A stretch of 35,856 nucleotides of DNA, from positions 1-35,856 of the forward strand of contig CANMPD010000012.1 in the NCBI GenBank assembly GCA_947499635.1, given 5' to 3'. This document shows positions 15,843-24,196 of this stretch, piece after piece (position 1 is the first letter of the stretch; each line of letters starts with the position of its first letter). The stretch comes from an uncultured Paracoccaceae bacterium (lineage in GTDB: Bacteria > Pseudomonadota > Alphaproteobacteria > Rhodobacterales > Rhodobacteraceae). The notes under the pieces are model-generated. The model was not told the DNA's origin. It saw nothing but the letters and a program-made list of their open reading frames with translations, and did no database searches. The translations under genes were made by a program, and so were the position numbers.

Positions 15843-17387
15843 ATGACACATCACAACACTGGGATTTGGTCGCGCGTTAAAGACAAACTATCGCATGTGG
15901 CACATGGCCCTGTGATGCTGGCCTGCCTACCTGCCCTAACGCTGGCAACTTATTGGCTGGGGGGAGAAACCTCGCTGATGGTGCTCGCGATTGGATTGCC
16001 GGTGTTTTTTGCCTGTTTTGGCTTGTTTTCATCCTTCTCTGTACAACCTCTGCTGCAAGATCATTTGGGCGGTGTACTCTCGCCAGAGAATTTCAGAACG
16101 CACGTCAAAGATGTATTCGACCGCACAAACGGTTCAGGTCTCAAATCTGCTTTGATGGTGCTTGAGATCGACGAATATAAAACTTTGGTTGCGACCCATG
16201 GCGAATCTGCCGCTGACGCGGTTGTGCAGCGCACCAGTGACCGGATTGGATCAACTCTACGGCAGCGTGATACTTTGTCCAAAATTGGAGACGGCCGTTT
16301 CGCAGTTTGCCTGAACCCAATCGCACAGATAGATCTTGAATCTTCGCTCCAGTTGGCTGGTCGTGTTCAAGCCGCGATTGAGGAACCTATTTCAATTGGT
16401 GGCATGTCTGTCTTTATTTCCAGCTCGCTGGGCGTTTGCTTGCGTCATCGCTCCCCAGGGAGCACCGCCGTGGATTGGATGGATGCAGCCGCCAACGCTC
16501 TGGAAGAAGCCAAAGTCATCGCTCCCGGTGGGATTCGTGTCTTCTCCAAGGACACCGTGACCGAAGGTTATAACTACACCGACCTGCAAGACGAAATGGC
16601 CCATGCGTTGGAAACGGGCATGATCAAGGCCTGGTTCCAGCCGCAAGTGGACACCGACACTGGCCGCGTTTCCGGTTTTGAGGCCCTAGCACGTTGGGAA
16701 CACCCTGTTCGTGGCATGGTGCCACCTGCATCATTTTTACCTGCCCTTGAAGCGGCTGGCTTGATGCAAAAGCTAAGCAAACACATGACAGAGCAAGCTT
16801 TGACAGCCCTTAAATCATGGGATGCAGCCGGCCTTAAAATTCCTTGTGTTGGCGTAAATTTCGCCAGTGACGAGTTACGTGACCCGGGTCTTGTCGATCG
16901 TATTCGCTGGGATCTTGAACGATTTGGCATGACACCCGATCGCCTCTGTATCGAAGTGTTGGAAACCGTTATGACAGATACACCCGACGATATGGTGTCA
17001 CGCAACATCGCTGCCCTTGGCGAATTGGGGTGCCGTATTGACTTGGACGACTTTGGGACAGGTCATGCTTCGATTGCCTCTGTGCGCCGTTTCCGTGTCG
17101 GCCGGATCAAGATTGACCGATCTTTTGTAACCCATGCCGATCATGACCCCGACCAGCAAAAATTGATCGCCGCGATTTTGACAATGGCAGAGCGTCTGGA
17201 TCTCGATACTTTGGCCGAAGGTGTTGAAACTGTGGGTGAACATGCGCTGCTGGCGCAACTGGGATGTGGCCACGTTCAGGGCTTTGGCATCGGTCGCCCT
17301 ATGCCTTTCAAACAAACTTTGGACTGGGTTGTCGCCCATGAAGCCAAGCTTCAAGACGCACCTGAAATTGGCACGCATCGCAGTTAA
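15843..17387 (+). CDS. GGDEF-EAL protein with degenerate GGDEF: probable c-di-GMP phosphodiesterase
   Basis: A 514-residue membrane-anchored protein with two N-terminal helices (about 22-40 and 44-66), a GGDEF domain (about 95-240) and an EAL domain (about 248-500). The GGDEF signature is replaced by IGDGRF (148-153), so diguanylate cyclase activity is unlikely; the domain may bind GTP as a regulator. The EAL domain looks intact: EALARWEHP at 280-288, IEVLETV, DLDDFGTGHAS near 393-403, IKIDRSF, and AEGVET followed by QGFGIGRPMP. It should therefore hydrolyse c-di-GMP. Nothing nearby indicates which process it controls. Confidence 0.93.
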   Translation: MTHHNTGIWSRVKDKLSHVAHGPVMLACLPALTLATYWLGGETSLMVLAIGLPVFFACFGLFSSFSVQPLLQDHLGGVLSPENFRTHVKDVFDRTNGSGLKSALMVLEIDEYKTLVATHGESAADAVVQRTSDRIGSTLRQRDTLSKIGDGRFAVCLNPIAQIDLESSLQLAGRVQAAIEEPISIGGMSVFISSSLGVCLRHRSPGSTAVDWMDAAANALEEAKVIAPGGIRVFSKDTVTEGYNYTDLQDEMAHALETGMIKAWFQPQVDTDTGRVSGFEALARWEHPVRGMVPPASFLPALEAAGLMQKLSKHMTEQALTALKSWDAAGLKIPCVGVNFASDELRDPGLVDRIRWDLERFGMTPDRLCIEVLETVMTDTPDDMVSRNIAALGELGCRIDLDDFGTGHASIASVRRFRVGRIKIDRSFVTHADHDPDQQKLIAAILTMAERLDLDTLAEGVETVGEHALLAQLGCGHVQGFGIGRPMPFKQTLDWVVAHEAKLQDAPEIGTHRS

Positions 17388-17521
17388 TAAGATGGAAAAC
17401 GGGCAGTCGTCGCATCAAATGTGATCAAACGCTTTACCCTGTTTGAACCGATTTCCCTTGACCTTTGGGCCTTACCTCTGTTGAACCACCCTGTCATTGC
17501 ATGCACGAGGTGGCTGTCCAC

Positions 17522-19321
17522 ATGGACGATCAAAACAAAAATCTAATACTAGCGATTGTACTCAGCGGCGCCGTGCTGCTGGGATGGTCCCTGCTAGTCC
17601 CCCCGCCAGAGCCAACAGCCGAGGTTGAACTTCCCCCTGCCCAATCACAACCAACTGAGCTTGCGCCTGCAGCCAGTGTGATTGCGGCCGACACAGATGC
17701 GACAACGCCAGGTGGGCTAACCGATGAAGATGCTCCGCGCATCACAATCGAAACGCCTCGCCTTGAGGGGTCGATCTCATTGTTGGGTGGTCGTATCGAC
17801 GATCTGAAGCTCAAGGATTATCGCGACACACTGGATGAGGATTCTCCAATTGTGACGCTGCTGTCCCCGGCCAGTAAAGATCACGCCTATTACGCCCTGT
17901 TCGGTTGGGCCCCAGGCACAGGTCTTGGTCTCGATGATGTCCCGGGTGCGAACACTGTGTGGTCCATCGTTGACGGAGACAAGCTGACCCCTGACACACC
18001 TGTCACCCTCGCTTGGCAGAACAGTAGCGGCCTTACCTTTAATCGTACGATCGCGATCGACGATAATTATATGTTCGACGTCACCCAAAGCGTGCAGAAC
18101 AACAGTGGTCAAACGGTCGTCCTTGCACCTTACGGCACCTTGGCGCGTCACGGCGAACCAGCTGACTTGCAAAACTTCTTTGTTTTGCACGAAGGCTTGG
18201 TCGCGATGGCAGACGGTGAATTGTCTGAAATCGATTATGATGGGATGACTGATTTCGATTTAGACCCGCGTGACGGTTCTCAATCGGAAACCACAAATGT
18301 CACCGAAAGCGGCTGGGTCGGCTTTACCGATCACTTCTGGATGTCGGTATTGGTTCCTTCCGCTGATGCGCCATTCCGTTCGGTTGCAAAATACGACGCA
18401 GGTCGTGACTTGTATCAAACAGATACAGTCGCCCAGACCGTCACCCTTGCCGCAGGTGAAAGCAGCAGCACAGAGACCAAACTGTTTGCAGGTGCCAAAG
18501 AATGGGCCACCATCCGCGAATATGAGCGTTCTGGCATCCCCGGATTTATCGATTCGATTGATTGGGGCTGGTTCTTTTTCTTGACCAAACCGATCTTTGC
18601 CGTGCTGCATTACATGCATCAGTTCATCGGCAATATGGGTGTTGCGATTATCGGCCTGACCGTCTTGATCAAAATCCTCGTCTTCCCGCTGGCGTATAAA
18701 TCTTATGCCTCCATGGCAAAGATGAAAGAGCTCCAGCCAGAGATGGAAAAGCTCAAAGAACGCGCAGGCGACGACCGCCAAAAAATGCAAAAAGAAATGA
18801 TGGATCTGTACAAGCGTGAAAAGGTCAATCCTGCCGCGGGTTGTTTGCCGATCTTGATTCAGATCCCGATCTTCTTTTCGCTGTATAAGGTGATCTTTGT
18901 GACCTTAGAATTGCGTCACGCCGCCTTCTTTGGTCCCTTTACCGATCTGTCATCCCCGGATCCAACTTCGCTGTTTAACCTCTTTGGTCTGCTCCCTTGG
19001 GCACCGCCAGAAGTGGGCAGCACATTGGCGTTGGTGTTCCTTGGCATTCTCCCCCTCTTCATGGGTGTGTCGATGTGGCTACAGCAAAAGCTGAACCCAG
19101 CCCCAACGGACGAGACGCAGGCCATGATCTTTGCTTGGATGCCTTGGGTCTTTATGTTCATGATGGGCGGCTTTGCCTCAGGTCTGCTGGTTTACTGGAT
19201 CTCGAACAACGTGATCACCTTTACCCAGCAATATCTGATCATGCGGTCACATGGCTACACGCCTGATGTGTTTGGGAACATCAAGAAAAGCTTTAAAAAG
19301 AAAGCGAAAGCAGACAAGTGA
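17522..19321 (+). CDS. yidC: Membrane protein insertase YidC
   Basis: YidC inserts and folds inner-membrane proteins, alone or with SecYEG. The protein is 599 residues from the ATG at 17522 (MDDQNKNLILAIVLSG), the standard N-terminus for the family. A TTG 19 codons upstream (17465) is in frame but unlikely. The order is a first membrane helix (about 6-24), a Pro/Ala-rich linker, a large periplasmic beta-sandwich domain (about 70-330), then the conserved core of five membrane segments starting near residue 350. The core includes FPLAYKSYASMAKMKELQPE and NPAAGCLPILIQIPIFFSLYKV, and the protein ends in a Lys-rich tail. The next gene overlaps its stop codon. Confidence 0.97.
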   Translation: MDDQNKNLILAIVLSGAVLLGWSLLVPPPEPTAEVELPPAQSQPTELAPAASVIAADTDATTPGGLTDEDAPRITIETPRLEGSISLLGGRIDDLKLKDYRDTLDEDSPIVTLLSPASKDHAYYALFGWAPGTGLGLDDVPGANTVWSIVDGDKLTPDTPVTLAWQNSSGLTFNRTIAIDDNYMFDVTQSVQNNSGQTVVLAPYGTLARHGEPADLQNFFVLHEGLVAMADGELSEIDYDGMTDFDLDPRDGSQSETTNVTESGWVGFTDHFWMSVLVPSADAPFRSVAKYDAGRDLYQTDTVAQTVTLAAGESSSTETKLFAGAKEWATIREYERSGIPGFIDSIDWGWFFFLTKPIFAVLHYMHQFIGNMGVAIIGLTVLIKILVFPLAYKSYASMAKMKELQPEMEKLKERAGDDRQKMQKEMMDLYKREKVNPAAGCLPILIQIPIFFSLYKVIFVTLELRHAAFFGPFTDLSSPDPTSLFNLFGLLPWAPPEVGSTLALVFLGILPLFMGVSMWLQQKLNPAPTDETQAMIFAWMPWVFMFMMGGFASGLLVYWISNNVITFTQQYLIMRSHGYTPDVFGNIKKSFKKKAKADK

Positions 19322-20058
19322 CATCAATCACGCTTGCAGAAATCTGGCGGCACCCGATCAAAGGGATCGGGGCCGAGCCACTCGACAAGGTCCGCCTCTT
19401 TGCAGGCGGACCTATGCCGTTTGATAGGGCCTTTGCTGTATTAACAGGAAAGTCTGAGGACACAGGCGCGTGGCAAAAATGCAAAAACTTTGCGCGCGGC
19501 TGCTTTGGTGCAGAGCTGATGGCCGTCACGGCCCAGACCAACAGCGATATGATCACTCTACGTCATCCTAAATGTGCGGATTTAACACTTAATCCGCTGA
19601 CCGATGGCGCAAAATTGGTGGACTGGATTCGGCCACTCTACCCATCCGAACGTCCACAACCACATACATTAATCACAGCCCCCAAGGGGGGGATGGCCGA
19701 TGCAAGTTTCTCAGCCGTTGCCATATTAGGCCGCAGCTCTCTGGCAGCTTTAGGCGATACACTGAACCAAGAACTGGATGTACGTCGCTTTCGGGGTAAT
19801 CTATGGATTGACGGCAGCGCACCTTTTGAAGAACTCAATTGGGTCGGCCGCGAGTTGAAAATTGGGACCGTCCGCCTAAAGGTCATTGATCGGATCGCGC
19901 GTTGTCGTGCTACCGAAACAAATCCAGACACGGGTGTCCGCGACGCGGAAACCTTAAAGGCGCTGCGCACCCACTGGGGTCATACCGATTTCGGGATTCG
20001 CGCCGAGATCCTGACAGATGGCGAAATTAAACGCGGCGACAGCCTCGAGGTACTCTGA
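19318..20058 (+). CDS. MOSC domain-containing protein
   Basis: A 246-residue protein with an N-terminal MOSC beta-barrel segment (LAEIWRHPIKGIGAEPLDKVRL, about 6-27) and a C-terminal MOSC domain containing RCRATETNPDTG, whose Cys is the conserved molybdenum-cofactor sulfur position of the superfamily. Relatives handle sulfur for, or carry, the molybdenum cofactor (YiiM, mARC, C-terminal Moco sulfurase). The GTG start overlaps the yidC stop by four bases, and the stop overlaps the engB start by one base, so it is translationally coupled to both. The specific substrate is unknown. Confidence 0.88.
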   Translation: MTSITLAEIWRHPIKGIGAEPLDKVRLFAGGPMPFDRAFAVLTGKSEDTGAWQKCKNFARGCFGAELMAVTAQTNSDMITLRHPKCADLTLNPLTDGAKLVDWIRPLYPSERPQPHTLITAPKGGMADASFSAVAILGRSSLAALGDTLNQELDVRRFRGNLWIDGSAPFEELNWVGRELKIGTVRLKVIDRIARCRATETNPDTGVRDAETLKALRTHWGHTDFGIRAEILTDGEIKRGDSLEVL

Positions 20059-20708
20059 TGCAATTGCAATTCCCGCTGGCCGAAACGCCTGACAAAACCG
20101 AAGCCGAAACCGGACGCAAGCTTTTTGCAGGCGAATCCACCTTTGTCAAAGGTGTGGTTGCTATGTCTGGTCTCCCCGAAGCAGACCGGGTCGAGGTATG
20201 CTTTGCTGGACGGTCTAACGTGGGCAAATCATCTCTGATCAATGCCCTGACGGGCACAAAAGGCCTTGCACGTGCATCCAATACCCCCGGGCGCACCCAA
20301 GAGATTAACTTCTTTACCCAAGGGCCAGAGCTCTACCTGGTCGACCTGCCCGGCTATGGCTATGCCAATGCGCCTCTGCCAGTTGTTGAAAAATGGCAAA
20401 AGCTGCTCAAGCAATATCTCAGCGGTCGCCAAACTCTGCGCCGTGCCTTTGTCTTAATTGACACGCGTCACGGGGTCAAAAAAGTTGACGAAGAAATCAT
20501 GAGCCGCCTAGATTCCTCGGCGGTGACGTTTCAATGTGTGATGACCAAGGCTGATAAGGTTAAAGACAAAGATCGTGCCGCTGTTTTGGATCAGGTTCGC
20601 GCAGCGCTCTCGAAACACCCCGCCGCCTATCCTGAGATCATTTTGACCTCATCTGAAAAGGGTGACGGGATTTCCACGCTGCGTTCTATTATCGCAAATC
20701 TAGAGTAA
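20058..20708 (+). CDS. engB: Ribosome biogenesis GTP-binding protein YsxC/EngB
   Basis: An essential GTPase in many bacteria, needed for late assembly of the 50S subunit. The 216-residue protein has all G motifs: G1 GRSNVGKSS near residue 53, G2 TPGRTQEIN near 75, G3 DLPGYGYA near 95, G4 TKADKVK near 162 and G5 TSSEKGDG near 196. The start overlaps the MOSC gene stop. Placement after yidC is common in alphaproteobacteria. Confidence 0.96.
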   Translation: MQLQFPLAETPDKTEAETGRKLFAGESTFVKGVVAMSGLPEADRVEVCFAGRSNVGKSSLINALTGTKGLARASNTPGRTQEINFFTQGPELYLVDLPGYGYANAPLPVVEKWQKLLKQYLSGRQTLRRAFVLIDTRHGVKKVDEEIMSRLDSSAVTFQCVMTKADKVKDKDRAAVLDQVRAALSKHPAAYPEIILTSSEKGDGISTLRSIIANLE

Positions 20709-20954
20709 TCTCGCACCGATTACTGGACAGTCCCGCTTGTTCCTTATGCTCATCGCGGGGCTTGTTTCCCTCAGGCAAGCGAGACAAGCAGCGATTTATC
20801 GGGCGCATGCGTTCTACGTCCGATTGACCGCCAGCTCTATGTACCACGCGGCGGATCAGTCTTGGCAATAGCTGCCGGATGCGTTAGGGAAACCTTAATT
20901 TCATACGCAGCGACACACGCATCGCAGCCGTGACCTGACAAGTGACCCTCGACA
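20709..20954. other. Intergenic region engB-argB, no gene recognised
   Basis: This 246-base spacer should hold the argB promoter. TTGGCA (20862-20867) followed 17 bases later by TAGGGA is a weak candidate. No conserved RNA, arginine-rich leader peptide or strong hairpin was recognised. Confidence 0.4.
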
Positions 20955-21815
20955 ATGAAGACCCAAGATATGAACCGCAACTGGATCGCCACCGCCGCCA
21001 CTCTCTCTAGCGCTTTGCCTTATATGCAACGCTATGATGATGCAGTTGTGGTTATTAAGCTGGGCGGTCATGCGATGGGCAGCGACGAAGGTATGGAAAG
21101 TTTCGCCCGCGACGTGGTTCTTTTGCGCCAAGTTGGGGTGAACCCTGTGATCGTGCATGGCGGTGGTCCGATGATCAATGCGATGCTCGACAAGCTGCAG
21201 ATCACCTCAGAATTTGTAAACGGCAAGCGTGTTACAGATGCGGCAACCATGGAAGTGGTTGAGATGGTGCTATCCGGCATGGTTAACAAACGGATCGTAC
21301 AAGCCATCAATGCACAGGGCGGCAAAGCTGTGGGTCTGTCCGGTAAAGATGCAAATTTGATCACATGCGCGCAGACCAATCCAGATCTTGGCTTTGTTGG
21401 GACACCCTCAGCGATCGACACCAAAGTGTTGCATACGTTGTTTGAAAAAGAAATGATCCCTGTCATTGCCCCAATCGGCACAGGTCACGCAGGTGAGACG
21501 TTTAATATCAATGGCGATACGGCCGCAGGCGCAATTGCCGGCGCACTCAAGGCTGATCGCCTGCTGTTGCTGACTGATGTCGCCGGCGTAAAGAACGCAC
21601 AGGGGGAGGTCGTCACCGAACTTAGCGCGGCTGACGTAGAAGCCATGACACAAAGTGGTGTGATTGCCGGTGGGATGATCCCAAAAACCGAAACCGCCAC
21701 ACAAGCGGTGCGCGATGGCGTGCGCGCTGCGATTATCGTAGATGGCCGTGTGCCAAACTCTGTACTGTTAGAGCTGTTCACCGATCATGGCGCAGGATCT
21801 ATGATCCGCGACTAA
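20955..21815 (+). CDS. argB: Acetylglutamate kinase
   Basis: ArgB phosphorylates N-acetylglutamate with ATP, the second step of arginine biosynthesis. The 286-residue protein shows KLGGHAMGS near residue 34, [14 protein letters not shown] near 68-81, the [28 protein letters not shown] stretch near 183-210, and [10 protein letters not shown] near 239. The length and N-terminal helix match arginine-sensitive hexameric forms, so feedback inhibition by arginine is likely; this is inference. A second ATG at 20970 is an alternative start. Confidence 0.97.
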   Translation: MKTQDMNRNWIATAATLSSALPYMQRYDDAVVVIKLGGHAMGSDEGMESFARDVVLLRQVGVNPVIVHGGGPMINAMLDKLQITSEFVNGKRVTDAATMEVVEMVLSGMVNKRIVQAINAQGGKAVGLSGKDANLITCAQTNPDLGFVGTPSAIDTKVLHTLFEKEMIPVIAPIGTGHAGETFNINGDTAAGAIAGALKADRLLLLTDVAGVKNAQGEVVTELSAADVEAMTQSGVIAGGMIPKTETATQAVRDGVRAAIIVDGRVPNSVLLELFTDHGAGSMIRD

Positions 21816-22118
21816 GCGGCCTGCCTTACCACAACACTGCCATCTATTTGCACACCTCTATAGATCTTCCTCATATAGGCGGGGTACTCCCGCCCCCACG
21901 TGTGCCTGACATAGTCAGACCCATCGATGGTGTTGGGCCGGGCATTCTGCCCAAAGGGCAGAATGCCGCGCCGCAGGGTACTGCGGCGCCACGCCCAACG
22001 GGGCAGTCTGCTTTTTAAAGCAGATCTTGAACGGGCGGGAGCGCGCCGTCGCTTTATCAGAAATTTCGTCTCAAGATTTAACGTTGCTATTTGAGACCTA
22101 AAGGCGCAAGCTAATCTT
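21816..22118. other. Densely palindromic non-coding region downstream of argB
   Basis: About 300 bases without a convincing gene. From left to right it holds GGCGGG/CCCGCC (21878-21894), CTGAC/GTCAG (21906-21918), the palindrome CCATCGATGG (21921-21930), a three-way-junction element (21932-21999) and an 8-bp hairpin TCTGCTTT/AAAGCAGA (22007-22024). The last 90 bases before the next gene show nothing clear. A minus-strand frame ending at 21812 reads through all of it but is not recognisable. Confidence 0.7.
21932..21999. repeat. Three-way-junction palindromic element
   Basis: An outer 7-bp stem, GTTGGGC (21932-21938) with GCCCAAC (21993-21999), encloses two perfect hairpins that abut with no spacer. 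One has a 12-bp stem and AAA loop (21941-21967); the other has a 9-bp stem and GGTA loop (21968-21989). The single-stranded joints are only two and three bases. Because all stems are Watson-Crick perfect, either strand can fold this way. It could be a mobile palindromic repeat, a structured RNA or a complex terminator. Only one copy is seen in the window. Confidence 0.6.
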
Positions 22119-22832
22119 ATGGTTGAAAGCACGCGCGACAGGCAGATCGAACACGCCGTCTCGCCCCATGGCCTTTGCGTTATGGGCACTGTTAACTTGC
22201 CCATTTCCCCTGCCCCTACAGCACCTTACGACCTGCAAAACGGGTATCTCTGCCTATTGGGAACGGACGCGACATTCTGGACCCGGTTTCAATCCGCACC
22301 CGAAGCCTCTGACGGGCAAGACCACCCTATTGATCGCTGGTCGCGACGTGTTCTGAAAACCGTCGCATCACAATTGGACGCCACCGTTTATTTTCCATTC
22401 GATGGTCCGCCTTATACGCCGTTTGTTGCCTGGGCTCTGGCAAGCGGGCGCTGTTTCACATCTCCGTCGAAAATTCTGGTGCATGATACGTTTGGTATGA
22501 TGTTTTCATTGCGTGGCGCTTTGCATTTTGACTCTGTTACCACACAGCCAATCAACGAATTACCTGCGCGCGCGCCTTGCACCGATTGCATGACCACACA
22601 TGCGTCAGACCCGCCCTGCTTATCCAGCTGCCCTGCTCGGGCCCTCTCGGCACACAAGCGCTATGACCTTGAGAGCTGCCACGCCCATCTTGACACTCCA
22701 GCAGGGGTCGACTGCCTAAGCCATGGCTGCCGCGCCCGTCGGGCCTGCCCGCTCAGTTCTGGTGCAAAGCGCACCCCCGCCCAATCCGCGCATCACATGC
22801 GTTATTTCCACAATATATCGGTGACATCATGA
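22119..22832 (+). CDS. Ferredoxin-like/QueG-like iron-sulfur protein
   Basis: A 237-residue protein of uncertain function. The first ~150 residues are not recognisable beyond the segment YFPFDGPPYTPFVAWA. The C-terminal third has a Cys arrangement resembling the ferredoxin-like region of epoxyqueuosine reductase: CTDCMTT, then PCLSSCPARAL, then a second group CHAHLDTPAGVDCLSHGCRARRACP. This could hold one or two 4Fe-4S clusters. A cobalamin-binding catalytic domain is not evident, so it is probably not QueG itself. Its last four bases overlap the start of the SixA-like gene, which indicates coexpression. Start choice is uncertain because no good ribosome binding site is visible. Confidence 0.75.
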   Translation: MVESTRDRQIEHAVSPHGLCVMGTVNLPISPAPTAPYDLQNGYLCLLGTDATFWTRFQSAPEASDGQDHPIDRWSRRVLKTVASQLDATVYFPFDGPPYTPFVAWALASGRCFTSPSKILVHDTFGMMFSLRGALHFDSVTTQPINELPARAPCTDCMTTHASDPPCLSSCPARALSAHKRYDLESCHAHLDTPAGVDCLSHGCRARRACPLSSGAKRTPAQSAHHMRYFHNISVTS

Positions 22833-23338
22833 CCTGCTCTCTATTGCTAACCCGCCATACGAAATCAGACTGGAACACGGAGGCTCCGAGTGATCACCAA
22901 CGCCCGTTAAATACCCGCGGGCAACGGTCTGCCGAAGTTCTGGGTACTTGGATTCGTGGCCTCTCCCCGCGATACCAACCGCGCAAGCTGCTGTCTTCTT
23001 CTGCCGAGCGCACCCGAGAGACCTTTGAACGTATGGACCTCGACATCCCTTCGTTCTTTACCGAACGCCTCTACCTCGCCACACCTGAGATTATTTTGAA
23101 CGTGCTGCACAATGCCGAAGAAAAGCATCTTTTGCTAATCGGACATAATCCCGGATTGATGGAGTTTGCACATCAGGTGGTGAAACACCCGCCACATCAT
23201 TCCCGCTTTGGCGACTACCCCACCGGCGCAACCTTATTGATCGAGTTTGATATCGACACATGGAGCGATCTACATCTTGGCACCGGCCGCAGTATCGATT
23301 TTGTTGTTCCACGTGAATTGTTAGGTGAACCCGCCTAA
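22829..23338 (+). CDS. SixA-like histidine phosphatase family protein
   Basis: A 169-residue histidine phosphatase. The phospho-acceptor motif is LLLTRHTKSDW (Arg9, His10) instead of the usual LxRHG, a form common in SixA-like proteins. LLIGHNPGLMEFAH near residue 102 supplies the second catalytic His. SixA removes phosphate from the His of phosphorelay or nitrogen-PTS proteins in E. coli; the target here is unknown. The start overlaps the upstream Fe-S gene by four bases, and a strong terminator follows eight bases after the stop. Confidence 0.9.
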   Translation: MTCSLLLTRHTKSDWNTEAPSDHQRPLNTRGQRSAEVLGTWIRGLSPRYQPRKLLSSSAERTRETFERMDLDIPSFFTERLYLATPEIILNVLHNAEEKHLLLIGHNPGLMEFAHQVVKHPPHHSRFGDYPTGATLLIEFDIDTWSDLHLGTGRSIDFVVPRELLGEPA

Positions 23339-23345
23339 AACGCAA

Positions 23346-23376
23346 AAAGCCCCGCAAATTGCGGGGCTTTGCTTTT
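23346..23376. terminator. Bidirectional rho-independent terminator between sixA-like gene and aapP
   Basis: AAAGCCCCGC (23346-23355) and its complement (23361-23370) form a perfect 10-bp GC-rich stem with a five-base loop. T-rich sequence follows on the plus strand, and five T on the minus strand. It serves the converging sixA-like and aap operons. Confidence 0.92.
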
Positions 23377-23393
23377 GGGTATTTAACCAGCTT

Positions 23394-24185
23394 TTAGTGA
23401 CCCAAAATTTGGCTCAGGAACTGCTTGGTCCGATCACTTTGAGGATTGTTAAAGAACTCTTCTGGCTCGTTCTGTTCAACAATCTGACCATCGGCCATAA
23501 AGATCACGCGGTTTGCCACCTGACGTGCAAACCCCATCTCGTGGGTCACGCACAGCATGGTCATACCTTCTTCGGCCAGTTCGATCATTGTATCCAGAAC
23601 CTCTTTGATCATCTCTGGGTCCAATGCCGAGGTTGGCTCATCGAACAACATGATGCGTGGCATCATGCACAGGCTGCGTGCGATGGCCACACGTTGCTGC
23701 TGACCACCTGACAACATGCCCGGATATTTATGCGCCTGATCAGGGATTTTCACCTTCTCTAGGAAATGCATCGCCCGCTCTTCCGCTTCTTTCTTGGGTG
23801 TTTTACGTACCCAGATCGGCGCCAATGTGCAGTTTTCCAAAATCGTCAGATGTGGGAATAGGTTAAAGTGCTGAAAGCACATCCCCACCTCGGAGCGGAT
23901 CTTGTCGATGTTTTTCAAGTCGCTCGACAAAAGTGTGCCATCCACCTCAATCGTGCCCGCCTGATGCTCTTCAAGCGCATTGATACAGCGGATCAAAGTC
24001 GATTTACCCGACCCTGACGGGCCCGCGATCACAATCCGTTCGCCGCGATTAACGGTCAAATTGATGTCGCGCAGCACGTGAAACGAGCCATACCACTTGT
24101 TCATATTATTGATCGTGATCGCCACCTCATCCGAGACGGCCAGTTTTGAACGATCTACTTTACGGTCAATTGCCAGTTCAGACAT
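23394..24185 (-). CDS. aapP: General L-amino acid ABC transporter, ATP-binding protein AapP/BztD
   Basis: The ATPase of a polar amino-acid importer. From the ATG at 24185 the protein is 263 residues; the longer frame upstream runs into aapM and is not credible. It has Walker [10 protein letters not shown] near residue 56, a Q-loop near 100, the signature [14 protein letters not shown] near 157-170, Walker [15 protein letters not shown] near 177-190 and the switch His in CVTHEMGFA. It is last in the aapJQMP operon, 11 bases after aapM. Close relatives are Rhizobium AapP and Rhodobacter BztD. Confidence 0.95.
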   Translation of the reverse strand: MSELAIDRKVDRSKLAVSDEVAITINNMNKWYGSFHVLRDINLTVNRGERIVIAGPSGSGKSTLIRCINALEEHQAGTIEVDGTLLSSDLKNIDKIRSEVGMCFQHFNLFPHLTILENCTLAPIWVRKTPKKEAEERAMHFLEKVKIPDQAHKYPGMLSGGQQQRVAIARSLCMMPRIMLFDEPTSALDPEMIKEVLDTMIELAEEGMTMLCVTHEMGFARQVANRVIFMADGQIVEQNEPEEFFNNPQSDRTKQFLSQILGH

Positions 24186-24196
24186 ATGTTGAACTC

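Noticed and set aside
17465-17521. TTG start extending YidC by 19 residues
   Set aside because: YidC proteins start directly before the first membrane helix; the ATG at 17522 gives the standard N-terminus.
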